A model generated the notes under the pieces. That model was not told the origin of the DNA. It did no database searches and worked only from the letters and a program-made list of their open reading frames with translations. 62,292 nucleotides of DNA. Source: Chitinophagaceae bacterium. GTDB lineage: Bacteria > Bacteroidota > Bacteroidia > Chitinophagales > Chitinophagaceae. The stretch spans positions 1 through 62,292 of the forward strand of contig CANGIT010000016.1 of the NCBI GenBank assembly GCA_947454155.1, given 5' to 3'. Positions 10,605 through 21,800 of the stretch are shown here, one piece after another (position 1 is the stretch's first letter; each line of letters starts with the position of its first letter). The position numbers were made by a program, and so were the translations under genes.

Positions 10605-10616
10605 GCAATCGTTTCC
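10605..10616 (+). promoter_or_regulatory. Predicted LacI-family operator B (GCAATCGTTTCC)
   Basis: Matches GCAAWCGWTNYC and is followed by GAAA, as at site E. It lies 146 bp upstream of the ATG of the 661-aa secreted protein, in a 208-bp gap that otherwise holds nothing recognisable. Confidence 0.6.
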
Positions 10617-10667
10617 GAAATATTCAATTTTGAACAGATTTTGATTAATCTCCGTTGAAAATTTACA

Positions 10668-13196
10668 TTAGTTTGTTTTACAAAAACGAACCCTGATGAT
10701 GTTTGCCCCATTTTGGTAGGCAATCACATACATGCCGGGGGATAATGACTTTACATCAATCAAGTGACGAGTAACGCTTTTAGGCAAATTCATTTTAAGA
10801 CAAACCTGACCCGCCGTATTGGTGATACAGATTGAACCGGAATTCTCAGCTTTATTCATTTCAATATTCAACACATCTTTTACTGGATTAGGATAAGCCA
10901 GGAGGAAATTTTGATTGCCAAAATACACAGGAGCAATAACACTGTAACTATCATGACCATTGAATTCATGAATTTTTAAACGATAATAAGAGCGGCCGGC
11001 ATAGGGCAATACATCCGTATAATTATATTGATGAGTTCCGGATAAATTTGAAGCCGCAACAACACCAGCTTCTACGAATGATTTGGCATCCTTGCTTTTT
11101 TGTACTGTGTAAGAAACAATTTGTTGCTCCTCTGTACACGTCCAGTTGGTTTCAACAGCACTTTCTTTCGCCGTGGCTTTAAACGTTGTAAGCTTCACCG
11201 GCAATACAGTATTAACGCCAGTGATATAAAAAGAACCCAATGCAGCGGATTGAAAATTGATATAGTAACCATTGTTGTAACTACCAAATACACCTGTAGC
11301 TATAGGTTGACATACCGTATAACTTGAAGGTAACACGCCAGAACAGCTATTGTTGTCAGACCTTATGACTCTAAGGTCTGCTAATGACAGAATCGTATTA
11401 TCTGCAGCTCTCAAATCATCATACTCCTTTTTGCTGATATACATACGCAATGCAACCGGTGCGGCAAGTGTGTTGGATACACTGGAATTCAAGGTGACAT
11501 TTCTATTCAGGTAAGGTTTGCCGTTAGCATCTGTCCTGATGGCGGAAGAGGTGTAATAAGAAGCGTTCAACGCACCAAATGCAGCATTGTCATATACCGA
11601 AATGATCAGGTTATTGGTATCGGTAGAAACCAGATAACGGGATGAATTAAAATCACCATAAGAACTGTCTTTCAAGTGCAACCAATTGCCTGAATTGGCA
11701 GAAGCAGCCACACGTCCATTAACGCAAGTATTCAGTATTCCCGGAGCCGTAAGGGTATCACCATTCAAATACGTTTCCACATTGTTGTATCCGGTGGTTG
11801 ATGTATATAGATTGAGATCTGCAGTAGAGTTGGGATTCAGCCCTCTTTGTGTTTCCCAAACATCAGGCATGCCGTCATGATCTGTATCTGTAGGCGTATA
11901 ACCCGCAGGTAAAAAGGGCCAAGCTGTTGCGGTAGTGGCGTAAGCCGTTCCGCGAGGATATCCACCCTGACAATTGATCAATTTTCCAGTACTGTTGATG
12001 ACGTTGCTTACAATACGTTCATCCAATGTGTCTCTGTAAGGAAGTACACATCCGGCTTTCTGCAGTACCGATTGATACGCATCAAGTGCAGATTGCATGT
12101 TGATGTTGACACAATTGAAAGGAACGGCCACTTTCGAACCTGTGGTATCAGCCAATGTGCCACCAGAAAAACAAGCCCCCAACCAATTGTTGGCGGTAAC
12201 CGCTGCACTGTTGAAACAATAATTTCCGTTGAGATAGTATTTGCCATACGGAATAGCAGGAGAAGCTTGTTTGTAAGGCTCTATGAGCATATTTCTGCGG
12301 CTGACACCACCCACTGTAGTGTTGGGTGTATTAGGTCCCTTTTTATAATAATTGTTCACCACATTATAACTGCCACCTTCTCCCCCGTTGGTATTGTAAT
12401 CGGCCCAATTGTAAATCACATTGTTTCTAAAATCTGTGGAATCAGCCACACCATTGCGGATACCGCTGAAACGTGGCATACGTCCTCTGCAATGTGCATA
12501 CAAGTTATGGTGCAACGAGGCATGTTTTCCGCCTTCAATTCCTCCGTATGCGTGCTGCTGTACACCAGCACCTTCATCATGATAAGATGAATCAAGAGGC
12601 TCGGAAATCATACACCATTGTATAGACAAGCTATCGCCTTCGTAAATCGAACAGGCTTCATCATTGCTCCAGCTCATGGTACAATGATCGAGCATGATTT
12701 TTTGCTTGGCACCGCCATTGTCGCCAAAAGCATCGTCGTTTCCCAAACTGGCGGCCTGGTTTTTGTCGCCCAACCTGAATCGGATATACCTGACCACAAT
12801 GTTGTTGTTGCCCAGATATACCGGATAGTCGGCAATGGTAATCCCTCCACCTGGAGCAGTTTGACCCGCAATGGTGGTGTTGGCTCTGGTTAGATTTAAT
12901 TGTGCGTAAAGATGAATAGTTCCCGAAACCCTGAATACTACAATACGGTAAGGGGCAGAAGGACTATTGTTGGTCACTGCATAACGAAGCGTACCGGGGG
13001 TTGTAGCTGATGAGGCATTATCCACCAATGAAGTCACTTCAAAAATCTTAGGTGCAGTGGTGATGTTCCCTCTGCCACCACCAACATATTTTCCGGCCCC
13101 CTCGGCACCGGGGAATGACAGCAACTGAGCATCAGCCTTGTTAAGCAAGAGAAAAACAAACAGGGTATAAATTAATGACTTCAAAAAATTGTTCAT
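10668..13196 (-). CDS. Secreted pectate lyase, PL1 family, with T9SS tail
   Basis: 842 aa from the ATG at 13196; an ATG five codons earlier (13211) is possible, but 13196 gives a cleaner signal peptide (MNNFLKSL to NKADAQ). The lyase domain covers about residues 25-430: FPGAEGAG at the start, the Ca-binding/active-site strip LDHCTMSWSNDEA (about 169-181), and the basic CRGRMPRF (about 236-243) that supplies the catalytic Arg in family 1. A DTDHDGMPDVWE motif near residue 450 is a thrombospondin-3-like Ca site that commonly follows these lyases. A fibronectin-like module and a T9SS type A domain (YPNPVKDVLNIEM) complete the protein. It should cleave homogalacturonan by beta-elimination outside the cell. 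Operator C lies 84 bp upstream. Confidence 0.9.
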   Translation of the reverse strand: MNNFLKSLIYTLFVFLLLNKADAQLLSFPGAEGAGKYVGGGRGNITTAPKIFEVTSLVDNASSATTPGTLRYAVTNNSPSAPYRIVVFRVSGTIHLYAQLNLTRANTTIAGQTAPGGGITIADYPVYLGNNNIVVRYIRFRLGDKNQAASLGNDDAFGDNGGAKQKIMLDHCTMSWSNDEACSIYEGDSLSIQWCMISEPLDSSYHDEGAGVQQHAYGGIEGGKHASLHHNLYAHCRGRMPRFSGIRNGVADSTDFRNNVIYNWADYNTNGGEGGSYNVVNNYYKKGPNTPNTTVGGVSRRNMLIEPYKQASPAIPYGKYYLNGNYCFNSAAVTANNWLGACFSGGTLADTTGSKVAVPFNCVNINMQSALDAYQSVLQKAGCVLPYRDTLDERIVSNVINSTGKLINCQGGYPRGTAYATTATAWPFLPAGYTPTDTDHDGMPDVWETQRGLNPNSTADLNLYTSTTGYNNVETYLNGDTLTAPGILNTCVNGRVAASANSGNWLHLKDSSYGDFNSSRYLVSTDTNNLIISVYDNAAFGALNASYYTSSAIRTDANGKPYLNRNVTLNSSVSNTLAAPVALRMYISKKEYDDLRAADNTILSLADLRVIRSDNNSCSGVLPSSYTVCQPIATGVFGSYNNGYYINFQSAALGSFYITGVNTVLPVKLTTFKATAKESAVETNWTCTEEQQIVSYTVQKSKDAKSFVEAGVVAASNLSGTHQYNYTDVLPYAGRSYYRLKIHEFNGHDSYSVIAPVYFGNQNFLLAYPNPVKDVLNIEMNKAENSGSICITNTAGQVCLKMNLPKSVTRHLIDVKSLSPGMYVIAYQNGANIIRVRFCKTN

Positions 13197-13280
13197 GGTA
13201 TTAGACGCCAATTTAAAAATTAGGCCTTAAAGTTACTATTCTGCGCCAATACCGAAGAATGAAGTGTATAAATAATCTAT

Positions 13281-13292
13281 GCAATCGTTATC
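13281..13292 (+). promoter_or_regulatory. Predicted LacI-family operator C (GCAATCGTTATC)
   Basis: Matches GCAAWCGWTNYC and is followed by AATTTC. It sits in the 146-bp gap between the pectinesterase stop and the pectate lyase start, 84 bp upstream of the lyase ATG. Confidence 0.6.
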
Positions 13293-13342
13293 AATTTCAG
13301 TTGAAATGGCAGACAAATGAGATATGACCTGCCCTAAAAAAA

Positions 13343-16189
13343 TTATTCTTTAACGATTTTCAGTACCTGTTTCAACAACCCGTTTGCGTATTGAATAAAA
13401 TAAATACCGGAAGGAATTCCAAACAATTGTATTCTTGTTTTTGAACTTCCTGGCGCAGGAATAACTTTTTGCATCAGCTTACCCTCATTGTTGAATAAAG
13501 ATACCGAGGATGCTGCTGTAGCCTGGGGGTGCCACAAATCCGTGTACCCTGTTGCCGGATTGGGCTGAGCCATAAGTTTTTCTGTTATTCGTTTCACCTG
13601 TACAACATGGCTGTATGTTGAAGATCCATCTGCAGCAATGAATTGCAAACGATAAAATTGCTGTGTGGAAAAGTTCAAATCGTCAAATTCATAGAGATTT
13701 GAATTTTGATTTTTAGCCTCTTGCACGGCAATGACGGCGAACCTCACACCATCCGAGCTTTTCTGAATTTCAATTTTGCTTTGTTGTTGCTCATTGGTCG
13801 TTGTCCAGGTAAGATGATTACTTTTTGACGCTGCCTGCGCATCGAATCGAACCAGATGCATCGGCACTGGAGTCAATACTACTCCCTTTACCACCACATC
13901 TTTCAAAAACGCAAAACGCGGAGTACCTGTACTGCCACAAGCCCAATACAATCGGATAGTGATGGTCTCGCCAGAATTCAGCGTAATGCCATTGATACCA
14001 TTCAATGATAATGAATATCTGTTGACCGGCCCCGCATCATTACGTTGAAGTGTAAACGATTTAGCAAATGTTCCGGAGGTTGCCAGTGTCAAGCTTACTC
14101 CACCGGGCCCTACTCCACTGTAAAACTCGCTCGAATCCGCGGGAGAACTGAATCCATTTTTAGAATAAGCCACCCCCATTTTGATGCCACTGATGGTATT
14201 GAAGAAATCGCTCATGAAGGTGATGGAATCCACCCTTACCTGAGATCCTGTAACTGCGGTAACCGTAAATTGTTCGTAATAATTCCTGTTGAGTGTTCCT
14301 CCTACTGCCGACCAATTGTTACCTGCAGCTATGGCCCCCAAGGCTTGCCCATACTGACCGGAATAAGAAGGAATAGGACCTGCCGTTGGCGTTGTTCCGT
14401 CGGATGTATAAAGTCTGTTCAACGTTGAAGTGCTGGCAACTACTGCCGGAGACCTTACAAAAGCACTGTCGGAATTATTGATGGTAAGCGGCCATTCTTG
14501 TAAAGGGAATGAAGTGGATGCGGCAAATGTAACTCCACTAACGAGGAAACTATAATCAGCTACTGCACTGGTTGTGACCATCACTGTACCTGAATAATTA
14601 CCCACAGCAGTAGCATTGAGATGGATATAGACAGTAGTAGTGGCAATACTGCCGGTTCCAGATGGGATTACCAATGGGTTTGAACTCGTGTACCAGTTGT
14701 TGTTGTCTGTGGAGATTTCATAATTAGTAGGTGGTGTTATGGTAACATTTCCCGTAAGATTGGCTCCCGAAATTGTAAACGTCTGGCTGGCTGATGGCGC
14801 TCCCAGCAATTGACTGAAGCCACAATAATTCAAAGCCGCCGAAGCGTTTACTGTCATGGATGCAAGATTGGAAATAACAACGGTATCTGAAATCTCATTC
14901 GTATATCCGGCTGCATTAGCTTCCACATAATAATACCAGGCATTGCCTGTTGATGGCAATGCCGCATCGGTGTAATTGAAATTGACGGCAGTATCTGTTG
15001 GTGATGTGACGACATATACCGGAGAAAAATTTACCCTGTCGGCACTTCTGTATAGCGTGTACGTCATATTACTGACGGGCCATGTGGCGTTCCAGGTAAA
15101 TTGTGAAGAAGACGCGCCTTTAACACCTTTGAAATTGGAGATGGCCAAGCTGGCAGATTGAGCGTAACAAATCTCAGGCACTGTGGCACAAGGATCCCAG
15201 GTGCCTAAAATATTGGCATTGTTGTATGTAGCCGCATCTGTGGCACTTAGCTGATAACTCCAAGCTACACGTTGCGACACATCTGCCGGCTGGCCATTGA
15301 AATACTTGCTGTCGTATTCGCCATAATACAAATTGGCGGTATTGGTATTGGCATCCCATACGCTCCAGCCTTCGGGTTTGATATGCGAACTGAGTCTGCT
15401 GCTGAGGAACACCGCTTTCTGTCGGGTACTGGCCACATCCGGACTGGGCCATGGTCTGCTCAGGTAATACAAAGTGGATCCGGTATTCATGGGCAGTCGT
15501 GCATTGCGGAATACATAGCCATAAGCCTGACCGTTAGGAGTATTGGGCGCCGTGATGTAAGATACACCTGCTGAGGAGCGTGACTTGGCGTAAATCACAC
15601 AGGAATCAAACAAAGCGATGGCACTGCCAAAAATAAAATCAACATTCCCGTCGATATAGCAATTCTTGAAATAGTTTCTTGGGGCTCCAGATCCTTTTAA
15701 ATAAACAGTATCCTGATTGGCCATGAAACGGCAATTTAGAAAAATAGCCCTGTCGGCATTAACCAATACGGCCACCGCCTGCGACCCATCGCCATAATTG
15801 TTTTCAAAAGTTATATTGACAGCAGAAAAATCATTGGCGTTTACAGAAAATGAAGCCGAATTCTGCGTACCTACCGTATTGGTACAAGAGGTGAGTTTGG
15901 CGGCATAATCATCATAGGTCAACACTACATGCGCCACGTTTTCTCCTACAAGTTTCAAGAATGGCTTGGTTGCCGGTATGTTGATCTTCTCTTTGTATAT
16001 GCCATTCTTGATATAAATGACATATGGAGTCGTTCGGCCCGCTGGCGCTGCATTGATAGCCGCCTGAACAGTTGTATAATTCCCGGAACCGTCTTGGGCC
16101 ACTACCAAATCGTATTGCGCAAAAGAATCAACAGACAAAAAAAACAAAACGAACAATAGCAAGAATAATTTTGGAAGTAAACGTTTCAT
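13343..16189 (-). CDS. Secreted pectin methylesterase (CE8) with accessory modules and T9SS tail
   Basis: 948 aa. Signal peptide 1-25 ends DSFAQ. The CE8 beta-helix spans about 26-325 with all hallmark blocks: GSGNYTTVQAAI near residue 34, QDTVY with catalytic Asp160, GNVDFIFG at 181-188 with catalytic Asp184, YITAP at 211-215, and SRPWP at 244-248, a form of the usual GRPW arginine block. It should remove methyl esters from pectin so that the neighbouring pectate lyases can cut. The C-terminal 600 residues hold a fibronectin-like module, an Ig-like module (SQTFTISGANLTG), a further beta-sandwich, and a T9SS type A domain (QPNPATGY). At about three times the size of a typical single-domain esterase it is unusually long. 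Operator D lies 121 bp upstream. Confidence 0.92.
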   Translation of the reverse strand: MKRLLPKLFLLLFVLFFLSVDSFAQYDLVVAQDGSGNYTTVQAAINAAPAGRTTPYVIYIKNGIYKEKINIPATKPFLKLVGENVAHVVLTYDDYAAKLTSCTNTVGTQNSASFSVNANDFSAVNITFENNYGDGSQAVAVLVNADRAIFLNCRFMANQDTVYLKGSGAPRNYFKNCYIDGNVDFIFGSAIALFDSCVIYAKSRSSAGVSYITAPNTPNGQAYGYVFRNARLPMNTGSTLYYLSRPWPSPDVASTRQKAVFLSSRLSSHIKPEGWSVWDANTNTANLYYGEYDSKYFNGQPADVSQRVAWSYQLSATDAATYNNANILGTWDPCATVPEICYAQSASLAISNFKGVKGASSSQFTWNATWPVSNMTYTLYRSADRVNFSPVYVVTSPTDTAVNFNYTDAALPSTGNAWYYYVEANAAGYTNEISDTVVISNLASMTVNASAALNYCGFSQLLGAPSASQTFTISGANLTGNVTITPPTNYEISTDNNNWYTSSNPLVIPSGTGSIATTTVYIHLNATAVGNYSGTVMVTTSAVADYSFLVSGVTFAASTSFPLQEWPLTINNSDSAFVRSPAVVASTSTLNRLYTSDGTTPTAGPIPSYSGQYGQALGAIAAGNNWSAVGGTLNRNYYEQFTVTAVTGSQVRVDSITFMSDFFNTISGIKMGVAYSKNGFSSPADSSEFYSGVGPGGVSLTLATSGTFAKSFTLQRNDAGPVNRYSLSLNGINGITLNSGETITIRLYWACGSTGTPRFAFLKDVVVKGVVLTPVPMHLVRFDAQAASKSNHLTWTTTNEQQQSKIEIQKSSDGVRFAVIAVQEAKNQNSNLYEFDDLNFSTQQFYRLQFIAADGSSTYSHVVQVKRITEKLMAQPNPATGYTDLWHPQATAASSVSLFNNEGKLMQKVIPAPGSSKTRIQLFGIPSGIYFIQYANGLLKQVLKIVKE

Positions 16190-16309
16190 GTAAATGAAAT
16201 TGATGGGAAATGAATTTTGGATGACTTGAACAAGAATTAAATGAACACGAATTTATAGGTTTCAAGGAGTAACACCTCATAAACTAAAAACCAAGCGGTT
16301 TGATTTTAC

Positions 16310-16321
16310 GCAATCGTTGCC
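16310..16321 (+). promoter_or_regulatory. Predicted LacI-family operator D (GCAATCGTTGCC)
   Basis: Matches GCAAWCGWTNYC, preceded by TTAC. It lies between the pectinesterase start (121 bp away) and the terminator of the 133-aa protein gene. Confidence 0.6.
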
Positions 16322-16341
16322 AAGAAAAAGGCTGTAAATAA

Positions 16342-16370
16342 AAAACCGTCTCTTTGCTGGAGACGGTTTT
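16342..16370 (-). terminator. Terminator of the 133-aa periplasmic protein gene
   Basis: AAAACCGTCTC (16342-16352) pairs perfectly with GAGACGGTTTT (16360-16370) around a 7-nt loop, 19 bp past the stop of the minus-strand gene ending at 16390. On that strand a further T follows the stem. Confidence 0.8.
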
Positions 16371-16389
16371 TACAGTTTTTTATTCCGAT

Positions 16390-16791
16390 TTATTGTTGCG
16401 CTTTTGACGCTTCTTTTTGTCTTTTTCTGGCCGCATTGTATTTTTTATAGGCATCTTCTCCCATGATCTCTTTCAGCTTCGCATTTTTTTCATCACTGAT
16501 CAGTTTTTTACCTGCAGTTTTTTCATCTTCTGTCAAGCCTTCTTTCTTTTTCAACTCATTGCTTTTTTGATTGGCAGCTGCTACGGCTTCTTTACATGAA
16601 GCAATTTGTGCATCGGTAAGTCCCGCTTCTTTATAGGCTTCCATGGTCTCGGCCTCTTGCTTGGCTTTCAGCGCTGCTTTTTCTTCTTTGCTCAATTCTT
16701 TCTTCGGGGCAGTAGTGTCTTTGGCAGTTTGAGCGAAGGACGACATGGTAGCTGTCATCAAAACCAAAGAAAGCATGATCATTTTTTTCAT
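16390..16791 (-). CDS. Small exported helical Lys/Ala-rich protein, Spy/LTxxQ-like
   Basis: 133 aa with a signal peptide (residues 1-21, ending SFAQ). The mature part is highly charged and helical. LTDAQIASCKEAV and LTEDEKTAGKKL look like the LTxxQ-type repeats of Spy/CpxP-related periplasmic proteins, and the end, ARKRQKEASKAQQ, is basic. The gene lies between the pectinesterase and susD and has its own terminator, so it need not belong to the pectin operon. No operator motif is seen upstream. A chaperone-like or stress-related role is inference from composition only. Confidence 0.7.
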   Translation of the reverse strand: MKKMIMLSLVLMTATMSSFAQTAKDTTAPKKELSKEEKAALKAKQEAETMEAYKEAGLTDAQIASCKEAVAAANQKSNELKKKEGLTEDEKTAGKKLISDEKNAKLKEIMGEDAYKKYNAARKRQKEASKAQQ

Positions 16792-16915
16792 AATCTGGTT
16801 GTTGTTTTTTTAATAATTGCGAGGTAGACCTCAATCAAGCAATTTAGTTTAATAAAGATTAAAACTAAAGAAACTAATCTATCCAGAGCAGCATCTTCAA
16901 TTTTTTGATGTAAAA

Positions 16916-18769
16916 TCAATAACCCGGATTTTGTTTCAGGTTAAAGTTGGCATCCACGGCAGGTTGTGGAAAAGGGAATAATTCCGATTTTCCGGTTACG
17001 AAACCAGTGGCATAACGAGAAGCCGAGGTGGTATTGACCGAAGTAGCCAACCAGGTCACTTTTGTGGTACCGGAGGGTGTGCTGGAATAGCCGGGATAAT
17101 AAAAAGAATTCTTCCACATGGTTACATCATCGGCGTTAGTTCCAGTATAATAGAACATCCCTTTGGGCAAATCTGAGCTTATACAATAGGAAGGAAATGG
17201 AGCCATGTAACTTGGATTGACCATGGGTTCGTATAGAGACATATGAATCATGTTTGCTCTTGTTTCTCTTACGGCTGTATTCATCAGGTTCCAGCGAATC
17301 AGATCAAACTTACGGATGCCTTCGCCGCCAAATTCAAGAGAACGCTCTCTTACTACAGCCTTGAAGAAATCGGTTTGAGACAATCCGGATGGCAAATCAA
17401 TTGTAACATCCGCAGAAGTGATAGGCTTTCCAAATCCTCTTCTGCGTACCATGTTGATGGCATTGTAAGCATCTGCAGAAGGGCCATTGATTTCATTCTC
17501 CGCTTCGGCAAACATCAGCAACACATCAGCGTATCTGATGATCTGCCATTTCAACCCGAAATACTGAATGGCATTGGTGGGATCAAATGAAGGATTGCTG
17601 ATCCAGTCTCTTCTGTACTTTCCATCATTGAGACCAGTTAAACCGGTGCAGGTTTTGGTAGCTCCGTCGGCCTGAACATTATAAGGCGCAATGGTTACAT
17701 CGCGTCTTTGATCCAGCGAATCGAAACGATAGAAATAGACAGGAAGAATATTGATACTCTTGTTGCCATAACCATTTACAGTAGGTCCATTATAATAACC
17801 GAGTTTAGAATCTTCAACACCTGTATTGCCATATGTGCTGGCTTGGAACATCAACTCACCATCCGGATCATTGACAGCATGTGCACAAACCTGATTTTTC
17901 CAAAGGGCTTTAAAACTTGGGTTCAGCGCATGCTGGCCGGAGCTCATGATTTCACTGCACTCCTGACGGGCTATCTGATAATACGTCAGATAATCAGCAC
18001 CTCTTCTCATCACACCATCTCTCCTTAAAGCATAACCGCCGCGGAATAAGGCGATGCGCGCACGAAGCGCTTTGATGGCTCCTTTGGTCAGGCGCTCATC
18101 TTGCTGATCGCCGATGCTGCCTACTTCATTCCTCCAGGGCACAAGGCCTTCCGCAGTTTCCAGATCATTCAGCAAATGATTGTACAAACTGTCGCGGTCT
18201 GTTTGTGCAGGGAATGGATTGGTAGTGGCTTGTACACTTGCAGGTTCAAAATGCGAAGGCAAATCACCCCAGATTCTGATGGCCTCAAAATAAAATTGCG
18301 CACGCAAAGCCAAAGCTTCACCATACATCCTTTTCATTTGCGATTTCTGCTGGTCGTTGCCATTACTGTACATATTTGACTTTGGAATATTGGCAATGCA
18401 GATGTTGGCGTATTCAATGCCTTGAAATATTTGCTGAAAAGGTCTGTTGAGCTGAGCATTACCGGAAGTCAGCTGATAACGGGCCATATCGCGACGATCA
18501 TTATCGCCACCACCCGATGGCCCTTGTGTTTCATCATTATCTACAGTGTAGTAAAGACTCAAACGGATGCCATAACCTTGATCGCCCATCAACCTGCTAT
18601 ATACGCCGGCTAAAGCTTTTTGTGTATTGGGCACATCACTGAATACCATTTCGGGTCCCAACTCAGTAATCGGTTGCTGGTCCAGATATTTTTCACAGCC
18701 CGAAAAAACGGCCACAGATGCTGCCAGTGCAGAAACAAGAATCAAATTATTTTTTATAAAACGTATCAT
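16916..18769 (-). CDS. susD: SusD/RagB-type outer-membrane glycan-binding lipoprotein
   Basis: 617 aa. A lipoprotein signal peptide has its lipobox at FSGC (Cys25), followed by EKYLDQQP, the classic SusD start. QKALAGVYSRLMG, the ALRAQFYFEAIRIWGDLP helix and the C-terminal VVRERSLEFGGEG and RKFDLIRWNLM are family hallmarks. It lies 36 bp downstream of susC on the same strand, so the two form one transcript. In such pairs SusD forms the surface lid that delivers oligosaccharide to the SusC channel; given the neighbours the ligand is probably oligogalacturonate (inference). Confidence 0.95.
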   Translation of the reverse strand: MIRFIKNNLILVSALAASVAVFSGCEKYLDQQPITELGPEMVFSDVPNTQKALAGVYSRLMGDQGYGIRLSLYYTVDNDETQGPSGGGDNDRRDMARYQLTSGNAQLNRPFQQIFQGIEYANICIANIPKSNMYSNGNDQQKSQMKRMYGEALALRAQFYFEAIRIWGDLPSHFEPASVQATTNPFPAQTDRDSLYNHLLNDLETAEGLVPWRNEVGSIGDQQDERLTKGAIKALRARIALFRGGYALRRDGVMRRGADYLTYYQIARQECSEIMSSGQHALNPSFKALWKNQVCAHAVNDPDGELMFQASTYGNTGVEDSKLGYYNGPTVNGYGNKSINILPVYFYRFDSLDQRRDVTIAPYNVQADGATKTCTGLTGLNDGKYRRDWISNPSFDPTNAIQYFGLKWQIIRYADVLLMFAEAENEINGPSADAYNAINMVRRRGFGKPITSADVTIDLPSGLSQTDFFKAVVRERSLEFGGEGIRKFDLIRWNLMNTAVRETRANMIHMSLYEPMVNPSYMAPFPSYCISSDLPKGMFYYTGTNADDVTMWKNSFYYPGYSSTPSGTTKVTWLATSVNTTSASRYATGFVTGKSELFPFPQPAVDANFNLKQNPGY

Positions 18770-18805
18770 ATTGTAAAATTTGAAAAGTAGAAATTTGATG
18801 ATGGA

Positions 18806-21800
18806 TTAGAAGGATGCATTGATACCAAAGATGAAGCTTCTGCTTTTGGGATAGGCCGAGTAGTCAAGACCCGGTGTCAGCTGGCTGCTTTTCACACTAA
18901 CTTCGGGATCATATCCTGAATATTTGGTGAATACGTGGAGATTGTTGCCGGTAACATAAAAACGGAGTTTAGACATTTTCAATTTCACCAGGTATTTCAC
19001 GGGCATGCTATAACCTAAAGTAACGTTGTTGATGCGAAGGAATGACCCATCTTCAATCGCCCATGAATGAGGATAGAAAGCACCGGCTCCTTTCAGTGGC
19101 GACCAAATTTTAGCAGTGTAATTCAAATTAAACAAATCGTTGGGGGGCAGGCCATACACAGTATTTCCACTCACCCACTGTGCAGTTTGACCATCAGGTG
19201 TGATGGTTCTCCATCTGTCTTGCATGATACCCAACAGATTGGCATTGCCGGTATAACCGTTGGTAAACTCAATCTTGTTTGCATTGTAAATGTCGTTGCC
19301 ATAAGAGAAGTTGACAAACGCACTGAAATCCAATTGTTTGTATGAAACAGTTTGAGTAAGACCACCGGTGAATTTAGGTGTAGGATTTCCTATGATGGTT
19401 CTGTCATTGTTTAAATCGATAACACCGTCGCCATTAAGGTCTTTGAATTTTACAGAGCCTGGCATAACGGGACCGATAATGCCCGTATTGTTGACCACGC
19501 CTGGCTTCAATGTATAAACACCATTGTTATAGTCGAATTCATTCAGATGATAAAAACCATCAGTCACCAGACCATACATGGAACCCACCGGATCTCCTAC
19601 TCTGATAATATAATCCGTAGGTTGACCAGAAACACCCCAGCTCGCTGCAGGAAAGAAGCTGGCTTGATTGACACCCAGTGCTTCCACTTTGTTTCTATTG
19701 AACGACATATTGAAAGACGCATTCCAGTTGAGGTTGTTTTTTCTTTTCAGCAACACAGTACTCAATTGAATTTCCAATCCTTTGTTGCTTGTTTTACCAA
19801 TGTTCTGGTATTGCGAAGGATAACCATAAGTAGATGCAATAGGCACAAACAGCAGCAAGTCTTTCGAGCTGTTTTTGTACACATCCACACTCAGGTCGAA
19901 TTTGTTTTTGAAGAAAGTGATGTCCAAACCGAGGTTACGGTTGATGGTCGACTCCCAGCGAAGATTTCTGTTGGGAAGCGATCCTGGATAATAAGCAAAA
20001 ACAGGCGAATTGTTCAAACCATAGTAATAGGCATTATCATTGCTGAATGTATTCAGGTAAAGATAATCGCCGATACGGTTGTTACCCACCAAACCATATC
20101 CGCCTCTGATTTTGAGGTCATTGATGAATTTAACATCAGCCAGAAACTTCTCTTCTTTCAAGCGCCAAGCCACAGACCCTGCAGGGAAAATACCCCAGCG
20201 TTTGCCGGGTGCGAATTTCGAAGCGCCATCCGCTCTCACATTGAAAGAGAAGATGAATTTCTTTTTGTAGGAATAATTGAGGCGACTAAAGAAAGAAAGG
20301 CTGGTATAACGTGTTTTCTGTACTGGTTTAGGATAACCGGGGAACGCAGTGCCTGAGTCTGTATTGTTGAAAGCCTGGTCGGGCGTAGTAAACAGTGGAT
20401 AAAGCCCAAACAGACTGGAATGATTTTCCGTTTTCAAATCATACGTTTCTTCTCCCAACAGAAAATCAAAATCGTGTTTGTTTTTGAAATCTTTCAGCGA
20501 ATAAGTGAGTACGTTGGAATTGGTGAATGTTTTAGTCAAAGCCGTATCTAAACCTGCAATTGGTTTTCTTGAACCCTGAATTACCGAATAAGAAGTGATC
20601 GAATCACTGAATTGCATGTCGATATAGCGTTTGTCTTCGTAGCCCCAAGTGGTTTTGAAAGTGAGGTTCTTTTTGATATTATAAGTGGCACTTCCGGTGA
20701 TATTGAGGTTATTGGTATACTTATGACGGAACTCAGCGTTGGCCAATGAAATCGGATTGATCAAACTCAATCCATTACCCACTTGTTGATCGGCCAGGGG
20801 ATCCTGGTCATCGATATTTTGACCATTGGAAAGGAAGGGCCTGTATTTCACCGAATTTCTCAATCTGTTGTAGGCCGAACCTTTTGTATCTGAAACGCCG
20901 GAACCATAAACATTTTGATTGGTGTAGCGAACGATAGCCCCCACCTTGAGCTTCTTGGTGATTTTATAATCGGCTTTCACATTGCCCAAATGGCGAATAT
21001 ATTTTGAATTGATGACAATGGCTTTTTCGCCATTGTAGGTATAACCAAAGCTATAGGTCAGTTTTTTAGTGCCGCCGGTTCCGGAGATAGAATGCGTTTG
21101 CTGAATACCGGTATTGCCCATCACTTGCTTCTGCCATAAAACCTTGTTGGCATTTTTATAGTTCTGTAAAGTATCCCATGTAGACCCGAAATTGCCAAGA
21201 AAATTAACACTGTCTGCCGCACTGCCTCTAGAACGTTCAGACTGATATAGCACATATTCGTATGGATCCAGCACATCCAATGTATTGGTCAGATATTTAA
21301 CTCCCACCAGTCCGTTGTAGCTGAGTTTCAACTTTCCGGGCTTACCAGACTTGGTGGAAATTACAATGACACCATTAGCACCACGCGCACCATAGATAGC
21401 GGTAGCCGCTGCATCTTTCAACACGTCGATGGTTTGGATATCCTGAGGCGATAAAGTAGACAAGCCGTTTTCGACCTGCACACCATCGATGATATATAAT
21501 GGTGAATTATCGTTGGTGATTGACATCCCACCTCTTACTTTGATTCTCACATCGGCATCAGGCGATCCTTCTGCAGTAGTGGCGGTAACGCCAGCCAAAC
21601 GACCATTGAGCGCTTCAGCAGCCGAATTGATGGGCACATCTTTCAGATCTTTGGCAGTGATAGATGATACCGACCCTGATAATTCCTTTTTCTTTAAAGT
21701 GCCATATCCCACGTTGATCACCACTTCATCCATTACGGCAATCTCGCGTGTCAATGTCACATTCAATGCAGCATCATTTTCCAAAACGCGTGTCAATGAT

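Noticed and set aside
19547..20356. 269-aa plus-strand frame opposite susC
   Set aside because: Antisense shadow of a clear SusC coding region; the translation has no recognisable protein features.
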